64,000 nucleotides of DNA from Thermocrinis minervae. GTDB lineage: Bacteria; Aquificota; Aquificia; Aquificales; Aquificaceae. Shown here one piece after another: positions 28,197 to 37,936 of this stretch; the first letter of the stretch is position 1, and each line of letters starts with the position of its first letter. Position numbers and translations under genes: made by a program. The DNA lies in assembly GCF_900142435.1 (NCBI RefSeq), contig NZ_LT670846.1, positions 434,001-498,000 of the forward strand. The letters run 5' to 3'. The notes under the pieces are model-generated. The model searched no databases. It had not been told where the DNA came from and worked only from the letters and a program-made list of their open reading frames with translations.

Positions 28197-29042
28197 ATGT
28201 TTAAAAGAGTTGCCATCGTTGGAGTTGGCTTCATGGGTGGCTCCTTTGCTCTAGCCCTGAGGGAAGCTGTAAAGGGTGTAGAGATCCTCGGCGTGGACAT
28301 AAACCCAAAGGCTCTTGAAAAGGCTCTAGATCTTAAAGTGATAGATAGGGCCTACGAAAGACTTGACGATTTAGAAAACGTTGGCCTGGTAGTGCTTGCC
28401 TCTCCTGTTAGGACCTTCTACAACATAGCCAAAAGCCTTAAACAAGTTCTAGATGATCAGACTATAGTAACGGACATGGGAAGCGTTAAAGGGAAGCTTG
28501 TCTATGAGCTTGAAAACATACTAGGAAAAAAGTTTGTGGGTGGGCATCCTATAGCGGGCACAGAGAAGTCTGGGGTGGAGAACAGTAGGAAAGATCTATT
28601 CAAAGGTAAAAGGTTCATCCTAACGCCCACACCCAATACAGACCAAGAAGCCAAGAGGAAGGTATCCGAGCTCTGGAGCCTTTTAGGATCCTACGTTGAA
28701 GAGATGGACCCTTACGTCCACGACTACGTCTTTGGCTGTGTTTCCCACCTTCCCCACGCTGTAGCCTTTGCCCTTATAGACGCCCTCATAAACCTTAAAA
28801 AAGATGTGGATCTCTTTAAGTATCCTGGTGCAGGCTTTAGGGACTTTACGCGCATAGCCGCCTCGGACCCCATCATGTGGAGAGACATATTCCTAGAAAA
28901 CAAGGAAAACGTTCTTACGGCTATTGATGTGTATATCAGCTCTTTACAGAAGCTTGTAGACCTCATAAGGGAAGGCAGGGAAGAGGAGCTAACCTCTTAC
29001 CTTAAGGAGGCCAGAGAGCACAGACTTAGGCTTGAAGAGTAA
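28197..29042 (+). CDS. tyrA: Prephenate dehydrogenase
   Basis: 281 residues. NAD(P)-binding motif GVGFMGGSFALAL (9-21) and the catalytic His in GGHPIAGTEKSG. It makes 4-hydroxyphenylpyruvate for tyrosine synthesis. Layout and length match the structurally known A. aeolicus enzyme, without a chorismate mutase fusion. Overlaps the convergent MFS gene by 54 bp. Confidence 0.96.
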   Translation: MFKRVAIVGVGFMGGSFALALREAVKGVEILGVDINPKALEKALDLKVIDRAYERLDDLENVGLVVLASPVRTFYNIAKSLKQVLDDQTIVTDMGSVKGKLVYELENILGKKFVGGHPIAGTEKSGVENSRKDLFKGKRFILTPTPNTDQEAKRKVSELWSLLGSYVEEMDPYVHDYVFGCVSHLPHAVAFALIDALINLKKDVDLFKYPGAGFRDFTRIAASDPIMWRDIFLENKENVLTAIDVYISSLQKLVDLIREGREEELTSYLKEAREHRLRLEE

Positions 29043-30509
29043 AAGTAGGGCCAAAAGCCCTGGCACCGCCCACAGGCCAGCGAAGGTAAAGGCCATCTTA
29101 AAAGCATTTGAATAGGCAAACAGCACCTGCAAGTTGTAAAAGATGGTCTCAGGAACAGCCTTTAGGTACTCAAGTATGTAAAAGTGCTCCTGTATCTCTG
29201 AGGTTCTTTGAAAGTTTTCCCACATGTAGCCCTGAAGGTGGTTGGTAGCCATAGCTGTACCGAAGGAACCACCTACGAACCTTATGTAGTGCATGAAGCT
29301 CACGGCAAGAGTTCTTTTCTCCTCTCCCACCCTGTTGAGGGCCATCAAGGTTATGGGTGCAAAGAAGAAGCCCATGCCTACAGCTAGTATCACCAGGTAG
29401 ACCTTTGTCTGAGCCGTAGGCATGTAGAAGTCTGCTTTTGGGATGAGGTAGAGGGAGGAAAAGAGGTACACGGGTATGGCTATAGAGAGAGGTATGAGTG
29501 GAGACTTTTTGTCTGCCAAGGCTCCAGCTATGGGAGAAGACATACCTATGGTTAGGGCCATAGGAAGTATGGCCAGACCCGTCTGAAAAGTACCTATCTG
29601 CTTTAGGTTCTCAAAGTAAAGAGGTATAAGGTAAAAGACTTGGTACATAGAAAAGCCAAGCACAAAGCAGTAGACAAAGAGAGAGACTAAAAACTCCTTT
29701 ACCTTAAGCGTGGAAAAGTCCACCAGTGGATGTTCTGAGGATAGTTCGCTTAGTAGAAAGAGCAGGAAAGAAAGGGTACTCAGACAGGCCATCCAGAGGA
29801 TAAAGTCTGAAGAAAACCAACCAAGTTGCTGACCCTTAGACAGGACTATAAGCAGGCTTACGGTAGCAGTGGCCAAAAACAGAAAGGACACTACGTTAAA
29901 AGGTTGGTGTTTGTTTGCTGTCCTGTATTCCTTAACAAATAGAAGGGTAAGTAAGATGTTCAGTATACCTATGGGCACGTTTATGTAGAAGACAAACCTC
30001 CAGTTTAGATGCTCTGTGAGCCAACCTCCTAAGGTAGGACCTAGGGCCGGAGCGAAGCTAACTCCTAGCCCATATATACCCATGGCCACTCCCCTCTTTT
30101 CAGGAGCATAGGCACTAAAGAGAAGGCTCTCGGCGCTTATGACTATGAAGGCCTCTCCTAGTCCCTGCACTGCTCTCCAAAAGACCATAAACTCCAGACT
30201 GTTGGCCTGACCACAGAATAGGGAAGCTACCGTAAAGAAGGTAAGCCCAAGGATGAAGACCTTCTTTAGCCCCAGCAGTCTTTCCAGATGCTCCACCATG
30301 AGTATACCTACAGCTGAAGCTGTCATGTAGGAGGTTATCACCCACTGAGCTCCGTATATGTCTGTGCTTAGGGGAGCTGTAAGCTTTGGGACTATTATGT
30401 CCACTATGGTGGTGTCTAGAATGGCCATGAAGACGCCCACTACAAGGCTGAAGGTAAGTATTACTCTTTCCAACGGAGTTATACTCTCGTGGAAGGGGAT
30501 CTCCTTCAC
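28989..30509 (-). CDS. DHA2-family multidrug MFS exporter (EmrB/QacA type)
   Basis: 506 residues with 14 hydrophobic segments. N-terminal LDTTIVDIIVPKL (about 26-38) is the DHA2 motif D1, and GPTLGGWLTEHLNWRFVFYI (about 159-178) the motif C region of antiporters. It is translationally coupled to kamA (ATGA overlap) in a sulfur-carrier/kamA/MFS operon. A companion EmrA adaptor is absent. Substrate unknown. Confidence 0.9.
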   Translation of the reverse strand: MKEIPFHESITPLERVILTFSLVVGVFMAILDTTIVDIIVPKLTAPLSTDIYGAQWVITSYMTASAVGILMVEHLERLLGLKKVFILGLTFFTVASLFCGQANSLEFMVFWRAVQGLGEAFIVISAESLLFSAYAPEKRGVAMGIYGLGVSFAPALGPTLGGWLTEHLNWRFVFYINVPIGILNILLTLLFVKEYRTANKHQPFNVVSFLFLATATVSLLIVLSKGQQLGWFSSDFILWMACLSTLSFLLFLLSELSSEHPLVDFSTLKVKEFLVSLFVYCFVLGFSMYQVFYLIPLYFENLKQIGTFQTGLAILPMALTIGMSSPIAGALADKKSPLIPLSIAIPVYLFSSLYLIPKADFYMPTAQTKVYLVILAVGMGFFFAPITLMALNRVGEEKRTLAVSFMHYIRFVGGSFGTAMATNHLQGYMWENFQRTSEIQEHFYILEYLKAVPETIFYNLQVLFAYSNAFKMAFTFAGLWAVPGLLALLLLFKPKSVLSGLLKVRG

Positions 30510-31603
30510 AGTCTGTACTCCACGAAGGATCCAAAGGGACTTCTAAAGATGTAGACGTTGTCCTGTCTTTTCTCCACCAGGTATTCAGGTAGTATAGGTA
30601 CCTTACCTTTACCGCCTGGCAAGTCCACTGCGTAGGTAGGTATACCCATACCCGATATCCTCCCCCTCATGTACTCTATTATCCTAAGGCCAGCCTCTAT
30701 GCTAGTCCTGAAGTGCATAGCACCTTTTATAGGGTCCGCGTGGAAGAGGTACACAGGCCTTACCTTTATCCTCAAAAGCTCTCTTGAAAGCTTGAGCATC
30801 ACTTCGGGGTCATCGTTTATACCCTTGAGAAGGACAGCCTGGTTATTCACAGGCACTCCACGTCTTAGAAGTTTTTCTACAGCTTCTTCAGACTCTGGGC
30901 TTATTTCCCTGGGATGGTTGAAGTGGGTCATGATCCATATGGGGGAGTGTCTTTCAAGGATATCTAAAAGCTCTTCTTCAAAAAACCTCTGAGGAGCCAA
31001 CACCAAAAGCCTTGTATGTATCCTTATGAGTTCTACATGGTCTATTTTCCTTAGCTCCGAAAGGATGTAGTTTAGCTTTTCGTTGGAAAGGGAGAGGGGC
31101 TCACCGCCGGATAGTATAACTTCCCTTATCTGAGGATTTTCCCTTATGTAGTTCAGCATTAGATCTATCTCTTGCTTTGTTCTTGCCCTTTCACCTTCCA
31201 AGAAGATCCTCTTCCTCATGCAGTGTCTGCAGTACACTGCGCAGAAGGTGGTGAGGTTCAAAAGCACCCTGTCAGGGTACCTATGGGTAAGACCAGGTAT
31301 TAGACTCTCCTCGTTGAAAGGATTCTCCTGGCCCTTTTCTTGCAGCTCTTTATCCATCTCAACAGCGCGTGGAATGGCCTGGAGCCTTATGGGATCCTGT
31401 GGATCCTCAGGGTCTATGAGGGAAAGGTAATGGGGTGTTATGGCCATAGGGTAGATGCCTTTCGTCCTATCTATTCCTTCCTCTTCTTCAGGCAGGAGCT
31501 TTATGTATCTCTTTAACTCCTCTTTGGTCTTTATCCTGTTCTGCACCTGCCACTTGTAGTCTCTCCAAAGGTGTTCTGGTACATCCTTGAAGAAGTTTCT
31601 CAT
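30506..31603 (-). CDS. kamA: KamA-family radical SAM aminomutase
   Basis: 365 residues. Radical SAM cluster CAVYCRHC (Cys121, 125, 128), GGEPLSL, and the PLP-binding Lys in DLPGGKGKVP near residue 330. This is the lysine 2,3-aminomutase family, which also includes glutamate 2,3-aminomutase and EpmB (which acts on EF-P). The N-terminus is short and there is no zinc-binding C-terminal extension, so the substrate is open. Overlaps its neighbours by 4 bp on both sides. Confidence 0.9.
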   Translation of the reverse strand: MRNFFKDVPEHLWRDYKWQVQNRIKTKEELKRYIKLLPEEEEGIDRTKGIYPMAITPHYLSLIDPEDPQDPIRLQAIPRAVEMDKELQEKGQENPFNEESLIPGLTHRYPDRVLLNLTTFCAVYCRHCMRKRIFLEGERARTKQEIDLMLNYIRENPQIREVILSGGEPLSLSNEKLNYILSELRKIDHVELIRIHTRLLVLAPQRFFEEELLDILERHSPIWIMTHFNHPREISPESEEAVEKLLRRGVPVNNQAVLLKGINDDPEVMLKLSRELLRIKVRPVYLFHADPIKGAMHFRTSIEAGLRIIEYMRGRISGMGIPTYAVDLPGGKGKVPILPEYLVEKRQDNVYIFRSPFGSFVEYRL

Positions 31604-31803
31604 CCACCCGATATGGCACTTACTACTTTTACTTTATCCTCAGGGCTTATAGATTCCTTCTCATCTGCTATCTGAGAGTTTTTGACCACAAATGCATACT
31701 CTCTAGAGAGTCCAAGGGCCTTAAGCACGTCTAAGGCCGTTACCTTATCCTTTTCAAACTCTAACTCTACCTGCTTTCCTCTGAACTCAACTGTAAGCTT
31801 CAT
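31600..31803 (-). CDS. MoaD/ThiS-type ubiquitin-like sulfur carrier
   Basis: 67 residues ending in the diagnostic Gly-Gly (VVSAISGG). Beta-grasp protein whose C-terminal Gly can be adenylated and thiocarboxylated for thiamine, molybdopterin or tRNA thiolation. The ATG at 31803 has TTAAAT 6 nt upstream and no Shine-Dalgarno. First gene of the operon with kamA and a drug exporter; no MoaE, ThiG or E1-like partner lies nearby, so the acceptor pathway is unknown. Confidence 0.85.
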   Translation of the reverse strand: MKLTVEFRGKQVELEFEKDKVTALDVLKALGLSREYAFVVKNSQIADEKESISPEDKVKVVSAISGG

Positions 31804-31819
31804 CAATAGATTTAATTTA
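31804..31819. promoter_or_regulatory. 16-bp bidirectional promoter gap, sulfur carrier (-) / phosphoesterase (+)
   Basis: The start codons of the two genes are 16 bp apart. Plus strand: TAGATT (31807-31812), 7 nt, ATG. Minus strand: TTAAAT (31815-31810), 6 nt, ATG. The -10 boxes overlap. The -35 regions would lie inside the opposite gene. Confidence 0.45.
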
Positions 31820-32929
31820 ATGCTCTGGTTTGTCCTTGTCTTCCTAAGTGTGTACATGCTTATGAACATCTACGCGTACAAAAGGCTCTTTTCACCTTTG
31901 GGTGGTAGCTTTAAGGTCCTTGGTCTTATGCTTGTCTCCTACGGATGGCTTTCTCCTATCCTTTGGAGATGGGCAGATGGCAACTTGTCTGCTGGTGTAA
32001 CCTTTAGCTTGGCTTTTACGAGCCTTCTCTGGATGGGTTTTGTAGTGTACGTGGTGTTCTTCTCCATGCTTTTTGACCTCTACAAGCTAATGGCAAATAT
32101 GCTAAAGCTTCCTAGGCTTTCGGCAAAAAGTACAGCCTTAGCTGTGTTTGTTCTTTCCCTTCTGCTTTCTGTTTACAGCTACTACGAGACTCTGAGGCTC
32201 AGGGTTGAGAGGATAGTTTTCTACACGGACAAGATACCAAAGGGTAGTAGGATAAAGGTGCTCCACATATCCGACCTTCATCTAGGGCCTGTCATGGGTA
32301 TGGACAAAGTCAGGCTTGTGTTGGACGTTTACAACAGGGAAAGGCCAGACATGGTTGTATCTACAGGGGATCTGGTGGATGGAAGCATGAAGGGAAAGGA
32401 AGAGCTCGCTGAAGCTCTTGCTCAGATGAAGCCACCCCTTGGCAAGTACGCAGTCCTTGGAAACCACGAGTACTACAGAGGTTGGCTCCAGGCCATGGAG
32501 TTTACAAAGAAGGCTGGTTTTGTGGTGCTTAGGGACTCTTACTTTCAATTGGATGGGCTTATGACCATCGTAGGCGTGGACGATGAGGACTGCAAGCTAG
32601 TAAATGCCTGCACAGGTGTGGATGAGGTGAGACTGCTCAAGGAAACTCCAAAGATAGGTTACGTGCTGCTTCTCAAGCACAGGCCTAAACTTGATCCTTC
32701 TCTTGTGGGTGAGTTTGATCTTATGCTGTCGGGACATACCCATGGGGGTGTTTACTATCCTGTTGGCAAGCTAATACTGACCAAACTCTTCGAGACGGAC
32801 AGGGGTCTAAAGTACCTTGGTAGAGGTAGCTACCTGTTCGTCAGCATGGGTGTGGGTACGGGAGGTCCTCCCATGAGGTTCTTATCTCCTCCAGACGTGG
32901 CTATCGTTGAGATTGTAGGCAGGCCCTGA
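31820..32929 (+). CDS. Membrane-anchored metallophosphoesterase
   Basis: 369 residues. Four N-terminal hydrophobic segments (about 1-125) precede a calcineurin-like catalytic domain with [23 protein letters not shown] and LSGHTHGG, the five-motif metal site. Resembles the YaeI/LpxH-like membrane phosphodiesterases. ATG 31820 starts directly at the first membrane helix. Substrate unknown; a lipid or nucleotide diphosphate is possible. Convergent overlap with pyrG of 29 bp. Confidence 0.9.
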   Translation: MLWFVLVFLSVYMLMNIYAYKRLFSPLGGSFKVLGLMLVSYGWLSPILWRWADGNLSAGVTFSLAFTSLLWMGFVVYVVFFSMLFDLYKLMANMLKLPRLSAKSTALAVFVLSLLLSVYSYYETLRLRVERIVFYTDKIPKGSRIKVLHISDLHLGPVMGMDKVRLVLDVYNRERPDMVVSTGDLVDGSMKGKEELAEALAQMKPPLGKYAVLGNHEYYRGWLQAMEFTKKAGFVVLRDSYFQLDGLMTIVGVDDEDCKLVNACTGVDEVRLLKETPKIGYVLLLKHRPKLDPSLVGEFDLMLSGHTHGGVYYPVGKLILTKLFETDRGLKYLGRGSYLFVSMGVGTGGPPMRFLSPPDVAIVEIVGRP

Positions 32930-34484
32930 TGAAATCCTTAAAGAGGGGATGTGGGTCAAAAGGCTTGCTTTTGAACTCTGGATGAAACTGCACGCCTATG
33001 TACCAAGGGTGGTCTTTTAGTTCCATGATTTCCACGAGCTTGCCATCTGGAGATAGACCCGAGAAGACCATTCCCTTCTCTTCAAAAACTTGCCTGTACC
33101 GGTTGTTAAACTCGTACCTGTGTCTATGTCTTTCGTAGATGAGCTCCTTGTTGTAGATCTGTCTTGCCTTTGTGTTCTCTAAAAGTATGCACGGGTAAGC
33201 TCCAAGCCTCATGGTTCCCCCTAGCATCTTTATGCCTTTCTGACCTTCCATTAGATCTATCACGGGGTGAGGGGTGTTTGGATCAAACTCTGTAGAGTTG
33301 GCACCTTCAAGCCCTATCACGTTCCTGGCAAACTCTATGCACATAAGTTGCATACCCAAACATATACCAAAGGTAGGTTTTAACTTCTCCCTGCCGTAGG
33401 TAAGGGCTGATATCTTACCATCTATCCCTCTCTCTCCAAAACCACCGGGTACCAGTATACCGTCAGCCTCTTCTAGGTCTCTTTGGTCTACTCTCTGGGA
33501 ATCTATCCACTTTATGACCACTCTAGCATCGTTAGCTATACCACCGTGTATGAGAGCTTCCTGTACGCTTTTGTAGGAATCCCTCAGGGCTACGTACTTA
33601 CCTACCAGTGCTATGGTCACTTCCTTCTGGGTGTTTTTTAGTACATGTACCACCTTCTCCCATCTTGTGGGAACATCCCTGTATTCTAGGCCTAGCCTTT
33701 CTGTTATCAGCTTGGGCAAGTTCTGTTTTTTAAAGAGAAGAGGGACTTCGTATATGTACTCCACGTCCTGAGCAGATATAACACACTCCTTCTTTACGTT
33801 GGTGAAAAGGGCTATCTTCTCCCTTATCTCTTCTGGTATTTCCATCTCGGACCTGCAAACTATTATGTCTGGTTGTATACCTATGGCCCTCAACTCCTTC
33901 ACCGAGTGTTGTGTAGGCTTAGTTTTTAGCTCTCCTGCACTCTTGACGTAAGGCACGTATGTTACATGCACAAAGAGAGACCTCTGTCTTCCTAGCTCCA
34001 TAGCTAACTGACGGATGGCCTCGAGGAAGGGAAGGCTCTCTATGTCCCCTACTGTACCTCCGACCTCCACGAGGGCTATATGGTTATCCTTCTCTATTTG
34101 CATCACGAGCCTCTTTATTTCGTCTGTTATGTGTGGTATAACCTGTACTGTAGCTCCGAGGTACTCGCCCTTCCTTTCCCTAGTTATGACGTTGTAGTAA
34201 ACTTTACCTGCAGTGATGTTGTTCTCCCTAGACATCACAGAGTTAGTGAACCTCTCATAATGACCTAGATCCAAGTCTGTCTCGGCACCATCTTCTGTCA
34301 CATAGACCTCTCCGTGCTGGTATGGGTTCATGGTTCCTGGGTCTACATTGAGGTAAGGGTCTAGCTTTTGGAGGGTAACTTTATAGCCCATCTCCTCAAG
34401 CAGAGAGGCTATGGATGCTGATGTGACACCCTTACCCAAGGACGAAAGGACACCACCCGTGATGAAGATGAACTTTGTGGACAT
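32901..34484 (-). CDS. pyrG: CTP synthase
   Basis: 527 residues. N-terminal amidoligase with P-loop [11 protein letters not shown] (10-20) and a C-terminal class I glutaminase with the nucleophile Cys in [12 protein letters not shown] and QFHPEF. Makes CTP from UTP, ATP and glutamine. A TATAAT (34503-34498) ends 13 nt before the ATG, giving at most a leader of a few nt. It lies downstream of hslV on the same strand. Confidence 0.98.
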   Translation of the reverse strand: MSTKFIFITGGVLSSLGKGVTSASIASLLEEMGYKVTLQKLDPYLNVDPGTMNPYQHGEVYVTEDGAETDLDLGHYERFTNSVMSRENNITAGKVYYNVITRERKGEYLGATVQVIPHITDEIKRLVMQIEKDNHIALVEVGGTVGDIESLPFLEAIRQLAMELGRQRSLFVHVTYVPYVKSAGELKTKPTQHSVKELRAIGIQPDIIVCRSEMEIPEEIREKIALFTNVKKECVISAQDVEYIYEVPLLFKKQNLPKLITERLGLEYRDVPTRWEKVVHVLKNTQKEVTIALVGKYVALRDSYKSVQEALIHGGIANDARVVIKWIDSQRVDQRDLEEADGILVPGGFGERGIDGKISALTYGREKLKPTFGICLGMQLMCIEFARNVIGLEGANSTEFDPNTPHPVIDLMEGQKGIKMLGGTMRLGAYPCILLENTKARQIYNKELIYERHRHRYEFNNRYRQVFEEKGMVFSGLSPDGKLVEIMELKDHPWYIGVQFHPEFKSKPFDPHPLFKDFIRACLQSQR

Positions 34485-34497
34485 GGGACGTTTTTCT

Positions 34498-34503
34498 ATT
34501 ATA
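34498..34503 (-). promoter_or_regulatory. Candidate -10 box of pyrG
   Basis: A perfect TATAAT on the minus strand 13 nt before the pyrG ATG, within the 23-bp hslV-pyrG gap. Confidence 0.4.
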
Positions 34504-34507
34504 GCAT

Positions 34508-35029
34508 TCAGGAGAGGACTTCTATCACAAAGCTTGAGTTAGTGTAGATGCATATCTCAGAGGCTATCTGGAGGGAGGTTTTTACTATCTCCTCCGCTGA
34601 CATACTGGTATTTCTGTACAGGGCAAGTGCACTAGCCCTAGCATAGTCACCCCCTGAACCTATGGCTAGAATGGGCTCGTCCGGCTCTATGAGGTCACCA
34701 TTACCAGACAGCAAGAACATGCTTTCCTTGTCTGCCACTAGCATAAAGGCCTCAAGCCGCCTTAGGTACCTATCAGTCCTCCAGTCCTTTGCAAGCTCTA
34801 CACACGCTCTGAGGAGATTTCCCCTAAACTCCTCCAGTTTGTTTTCTAACCTTTCCATGAGTGCAAGGCCATCGGCTGCCGAGCCTGCGAAGCCCACAAG
34901 TACTTTTCCGTTGTAAAGCCTTCTTATCTTCCTAGCCTTGTGTTTGACTACAGAGCTGCCCAGGGTGACCTGCCCGTCGGAACCCATAACCGTTATACCA
35001 TCCCTTCTCACAGCGAGTACGGTAGTCAT
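34508..35029 (-). CDS. hslV: HslV peptidase subunit (ClpQ)
   Basis: 173 residues. N-terminal TTV with Thr2 as nucleophile after Met removal, and the GSDGQVTLG segment of the family. It forms the proteolytic core of the HslUV ATP-dependent protease; hslU is not in this window. Overlaps the DUF2103 gene by 4 bp. Confidence 0.97.
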   Translation of the reverse strand: MTTVLAVRRDGITVMGSDGQVTLGSSVVKHKARKIRRLYNGKVLVGFAGSAADGLALMERLENKLEEFRGNLLRACVELAKDWRTDRYLRRLEAFMLVADKESMFLLSGNGDLIEPDEPILAIGSGGDYARASALALYRNTSMSAEEIVKTSLQIASEICIYTNSSFVIEVLS

Positions 35030-35316
35030 GAGTTGATTTTACCAAAGAGCCTTTCAAAATCCTCTTTGAACCTTCCGTCGCACACTACAAAGATCTCCTG
35101 TACAGATGTGCCGTTTTTGTACAGTATCTTGTAGCCTGTTCTGGTAGGGTACTTTAGGAATAGGCCCTTCGAACCTCTTCCTTTGTTTTGCCTCGTTATC
35201 CTACCAGGGATTATGGACTTTACAGAGTCAAGTTTAGATAGTTCTAGCAGCAGCTCTTCAAGTCCTTCCAGAAGGTGGTGTTCCACCTTTACCTTTCCAT
35301 CCCTGTGCCTACCCAT
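35026..35316 (-). CDS. DUF2103-family protein
   Basis: 96 residues, basic. The segment [15 protein letters not shown] and the following beta strands fit the small DUF2103 family, conserved in Aquificales and some other thermophiles and annotated as possible metal-binding proteins. No catalytic motif recognised. Lies between uvrC and hslV with overlaps on both sides. Confidence 0.7.
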   Translation of the reverse strand: MGRHRDGKVKVEHHLLEGLEELLLELSKLDSVKSIIPGRITRQNKGRGSKGLFLKYPTRTGYKILYKNGTSVQEIFVVCDGRFKEDFERLFGKINS

Positions 35317-36997
35317 TGCTTATGTACCTTTCCACCTCTTGCTTTATGGCCGGATCTATGCCAAGGCGCCTGAGTTCTTCATCTCTTGCCTTTATAAATT
35401 CGTACAGGTTTTCAAAATGGCTGTATATGAGCTTTTTCTTTACCTCCCCTATGCCCTTTATCCTGTCTAGGATGTCCGTCATGAATTCCTTCCTTCTTAG
35501 ATGTCTGTTGTAGCTTATGGCAAACCTATGTGCCTCGTCTCTAATGTAACCAAAGACTCTGTAAAGCACGGGATGCTCCTTTAGCCTCACCTGTCTTCCA
35601 TCCTCGCAGAAGAGTACCTCTTCTCCCTTTGCTAGAGAAAACACCCTTATGGGTAAAGAAAACCTTTCCTTTACCCTTATGGCCACGCTGAGTTGACCTA
35701 GACCTCCGTCTATGAGCCATGCGTCTGGCATCCTCTCCTGACCCTCTTTTAGTCTCCTCGCTCTCCTTGTAAGTACCTCCCCCAAGGAAGCATAATCGTC
35801 AACCTTTTCCACGGTCCTTATCCTGTACCTTCTGTACCTCTTTTTGTTAAAGAGACCCTCTTCCCACACAACGCACGAACCTACTGTAAACTCACCGTAA
35901 AAGTTGGACACATCAAAGCCTTCTATCACATAGAGAGGTGGGATCTTCAGCACCCTTGCAAGCTCCTCTTTAAAGACCTCCATGTCTACATGGCTGCCCA
36001 TGTTGTCCTCTATCAACTCCTTAAGTTCAGGTTCCATATCCTGGACTATCTGCAAGGCTCCCCTCCTTTGCAGCCACTCCTTCACCTCATCCTCGAGGGG
36101 AAAGTTCACTACCAGATAGGGCGGTACAGGGTTAGAGTAGTAAAAACCTAGAAGGATTTCGGAAATCTCCTCCTGGCTGTCCAGTTGGAGGACCTTCTTG
36201 TCCACTAGCTTGGAGGATCTTATCAGGAAGATACCGAGGAGTTTACCCATAGAGTAGAAGACATCCGCGTGCTTTAGGCTTAGACCGGAGACCTTTTGAC
36301 CCTGGGCCAATCTCTCCAGGGAGAGTATCTGATCCCTTATGAGGGCACACCTTTCAAAGTTTAGGTTTTTCATGTTTTCTTCAAGGAGGTTGTAGAGTCT
36401 GTCTAGCACATCTCCTACCTCTCCCGATAGAGCACTCACGGCGCAGTCTACCATAAGTCTGTAGTCCTGTTTGGAGATGAGTCCGCAACAAGGTCCACTG
36501 CAGAGACCTATATGGTAGTCCATGCACGGCTCGCTCCTCTGTGGCATTGGGTCGCATGTCCTCAGCTTGTAAAGCTTGTGGATGAGCTTCTTAACCTTGT
36601 AAGCCTTGTGCATGCTAAAAAAAGGTCCGAAGATTATCCCTTCGTGTTGAGTACCTCTCACTACCTTTACGGTGGGGTACGTGTCCTGCGTAATCACAAG
36701 CACAGGATAACCAGAGCCGTGCTTATGCATCACGTTGTACTTGGGCTTGTATAGCTGTATTAAATCTATCTCAAGAGTGATAGCCTCGTACTCGTTCCTG
36801 GTCACTATCCACTCTATACTGTCCGAGTGGGTAACTATGGACCTTTCCTTAGGGTCGGTTTCTGAGTTTTTAAAGTGTTGCAGAAGCCTACTTTTTATGT
36901 TCTTTGCCTTTCCTATGTAAATGGGTCTTCCCTTACTCTTAAACAGGTAAACTCCGCAGCTTTCTGGAGCCTTTTTAATATACTCTAGGCTTACCAT
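35309..36997 (-). CDS. uvrC: Excinuclease ABC subunit C
   Basis: 562 residues. N-terminal GIY-YIG nuclease (CGVYLFKSKGRPIYIGKAKN, about 14-33), the Cys-rich and UvrB-binding region, then the RNase H-like endonuclease core with IDGGLGQL and a C-terminal helix-hairpin-helix (LDRIKGIGEVKKKLI). Nucleotide excision repair, dual incision. Encoded in the fur transcript. uvrA and uvrB are not here. Confidence 0.96.
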   Translation of the reverse strand: MVSLEYIKKAPESCGVYLFKSKGRPIYIGKAKNIKSRLLQHFKNSETDPKERSIVTHSDSIEWIVTRNEYEAITLEIDLIQLYKPKYNVMHKHGSGYPVLVITQDTYPTVKVVRGTQHEGIIFGPFFSMHKAYKVKKLIHKLYKLRTCDPMPQRSEPCMDYHIGLCSGPCCGLISKQDYRLMVDCAVSALSGEVGDVLDRLYNLLEENMKNLNFERCALIRDQILSLERLAQGQKVSGLSLKHADVFYSMGKLLGIFLIRSSKLVDKKVLQLDSQEEISEILLGFYYSNPVPPYLVVNFPLEDEVKEWLQRRGALQIVQDMEPELKELIEDNMGSHVDMEVFKEELARVLKIPPLYVIEGFDVSNFYGEFTVGSCVVWEEGLFNKKRYRRYRIRTVEKVDDYASLGEVLTRRARRLKEGQERMPDAWLIDGGLGQLSVAIRVKERFSLPIRVFSLAKGEEVLFCEDGRQVRLKEHPVLYRVFGYIRDEAHRFAISYNRHLRRKEFMTDILDRIKGIGEVKKKLIYSHFENLYEFIKARDEELRRLGIDPAIKQEVERYISNG

Positions 36998-37497
36998 CTT
37001 AACTTGTTTGCTAGCTCTAGCACAGACTTTACGTAATCCCAGTTGTCTGCGCTTATGCCGTTGTATGCCTTTATGGCAAGAGGCCAGCTTTTATACCTTT
37101 TGTAGTTTTCGTAGAGTATACGAGCTCCCAGCTCTATGTTCAGCTCCACATCGTAAAGTTGCTTAGGATCCTTTATACCGTACTCTTGCATAAGACTTCT
37201 GTTGTGCTCGTAGTTTACCTGCATAAGACCTATATCCTGTGTGCCATCCTTGTTCCTGTTATAAGCACTTGGGTTGAAGTTGCTCTCCTTTTTAATCATG
37301 GCCAGGAGTATGTTGGGCGGTATGGAGTACTTGGCGGAAACTTCGGACACTTTGACACGTATCCTATCTTCTAGGGTGAGGTTGTTGGGCAAACTTTGTA
37401 TGGTTTCGGACAGAATACTTTGAAAATCCTCTTGTGGCTTTGAAGCTATGTGCTTGTCCCTCGTTACCTTAAGGGGAAGTTCATCTTCTATTCTCAT
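36991..37497 (-). CDS. Lytic transglycosylase SLT-domain protein
   Basis: 168 residues from the ATG at 37497. The SLT signature is present: KKESNFNPSAYN with the catalytic Glu, then IGLMQVN and the AIKAYNG motif. It cleaves peptidoglycan glycan strands. No clear signal peptide is seen, which is odd for a periplasmic enzyme; an in-frame start at 37536 does not add one. Overlaps fur by 17 bp. Confidence 0.85.
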   Translation of the reverse strand: MRIEDELPLKVTRDKHIASKPQEDFQSILSETIQSLPNNLTLEDRIRVKVSEVSAKYSIPPNILLAMIKKESNFNPSAYNRNKDGTQDIGLMQVNYEHNRSLMQEYGIKDPKQLYDVELNIELGARILYENYKRYKSWPLAIKAYNGISADNWDYVKSVLELANKLRW

Positions 37498-37936
37498 GGC
37501 TAGACTTGCATTCTGAACATATGCCAAAGATCTCAAGCCTGTGATGGAGAGGTGTAAAGTCCATCTCTTGGCATACCTTATCCTGGAGCTCTTCTATCTC
37601 GTCTTTATAGAACTCTATTATTTTGCCACACTCTACGCATACGAGGTGTTCATGGTGAGGTTTTCCTGCAGAGAACTCGTATATGGTCCTGTTGCCGAGT
37701 TTTATAACCTCCCTTATGGCCCCGAACTCTTGTAATAGCTTCACCGTCCTGTAGACTGTGGACCTGGAAACACCATCTTTGCTGGAACCTACCACGTAAT
37801 GGACCAACTGTTCTATTTCAAAGTGAGAACCGTAGCTTGCTATCTTGTCCACAAGGTTCAACCTGCTTTTGGTTACCTTATAGCCCCTCTGTTTTAGGAA
37901 CTGTTCAAAGTTCCTTTTGAGTTCCTGTATGTCCAT
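37481..37936 (-). CDS. fur: Fur-family metalloregulator
   Basis: 151 residues. N-terminal winged helix, then the metal-site motif HHEHLVCVECGKIIEF and a second Cys pair CSEC near the C-terminus (structural zinc). Fe-, Zn- or peroxide-responsive forms cannot be distinguished. A GAAAAT-C-ATTTTC palindrome sits in its own promoter, suggesting autorepression. First gene of fur-SLT-uvrC-DUF2103-hslV. Confidence 0.93.
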   Translation of the reverse strand: MDIQELKRNFEQFLKQRGYKVTKSRLNLVDKIASYGSHFEIEQLVHYVVGSSKDGVSRSTVYRTVKLLQEFGAIREVIKLGNRTIYEFSAGKPHHEHLVCVECGKIIEFYKDEIEELQDKVCQEMDFTPLHHRLEIFGICSECKSSHENRR

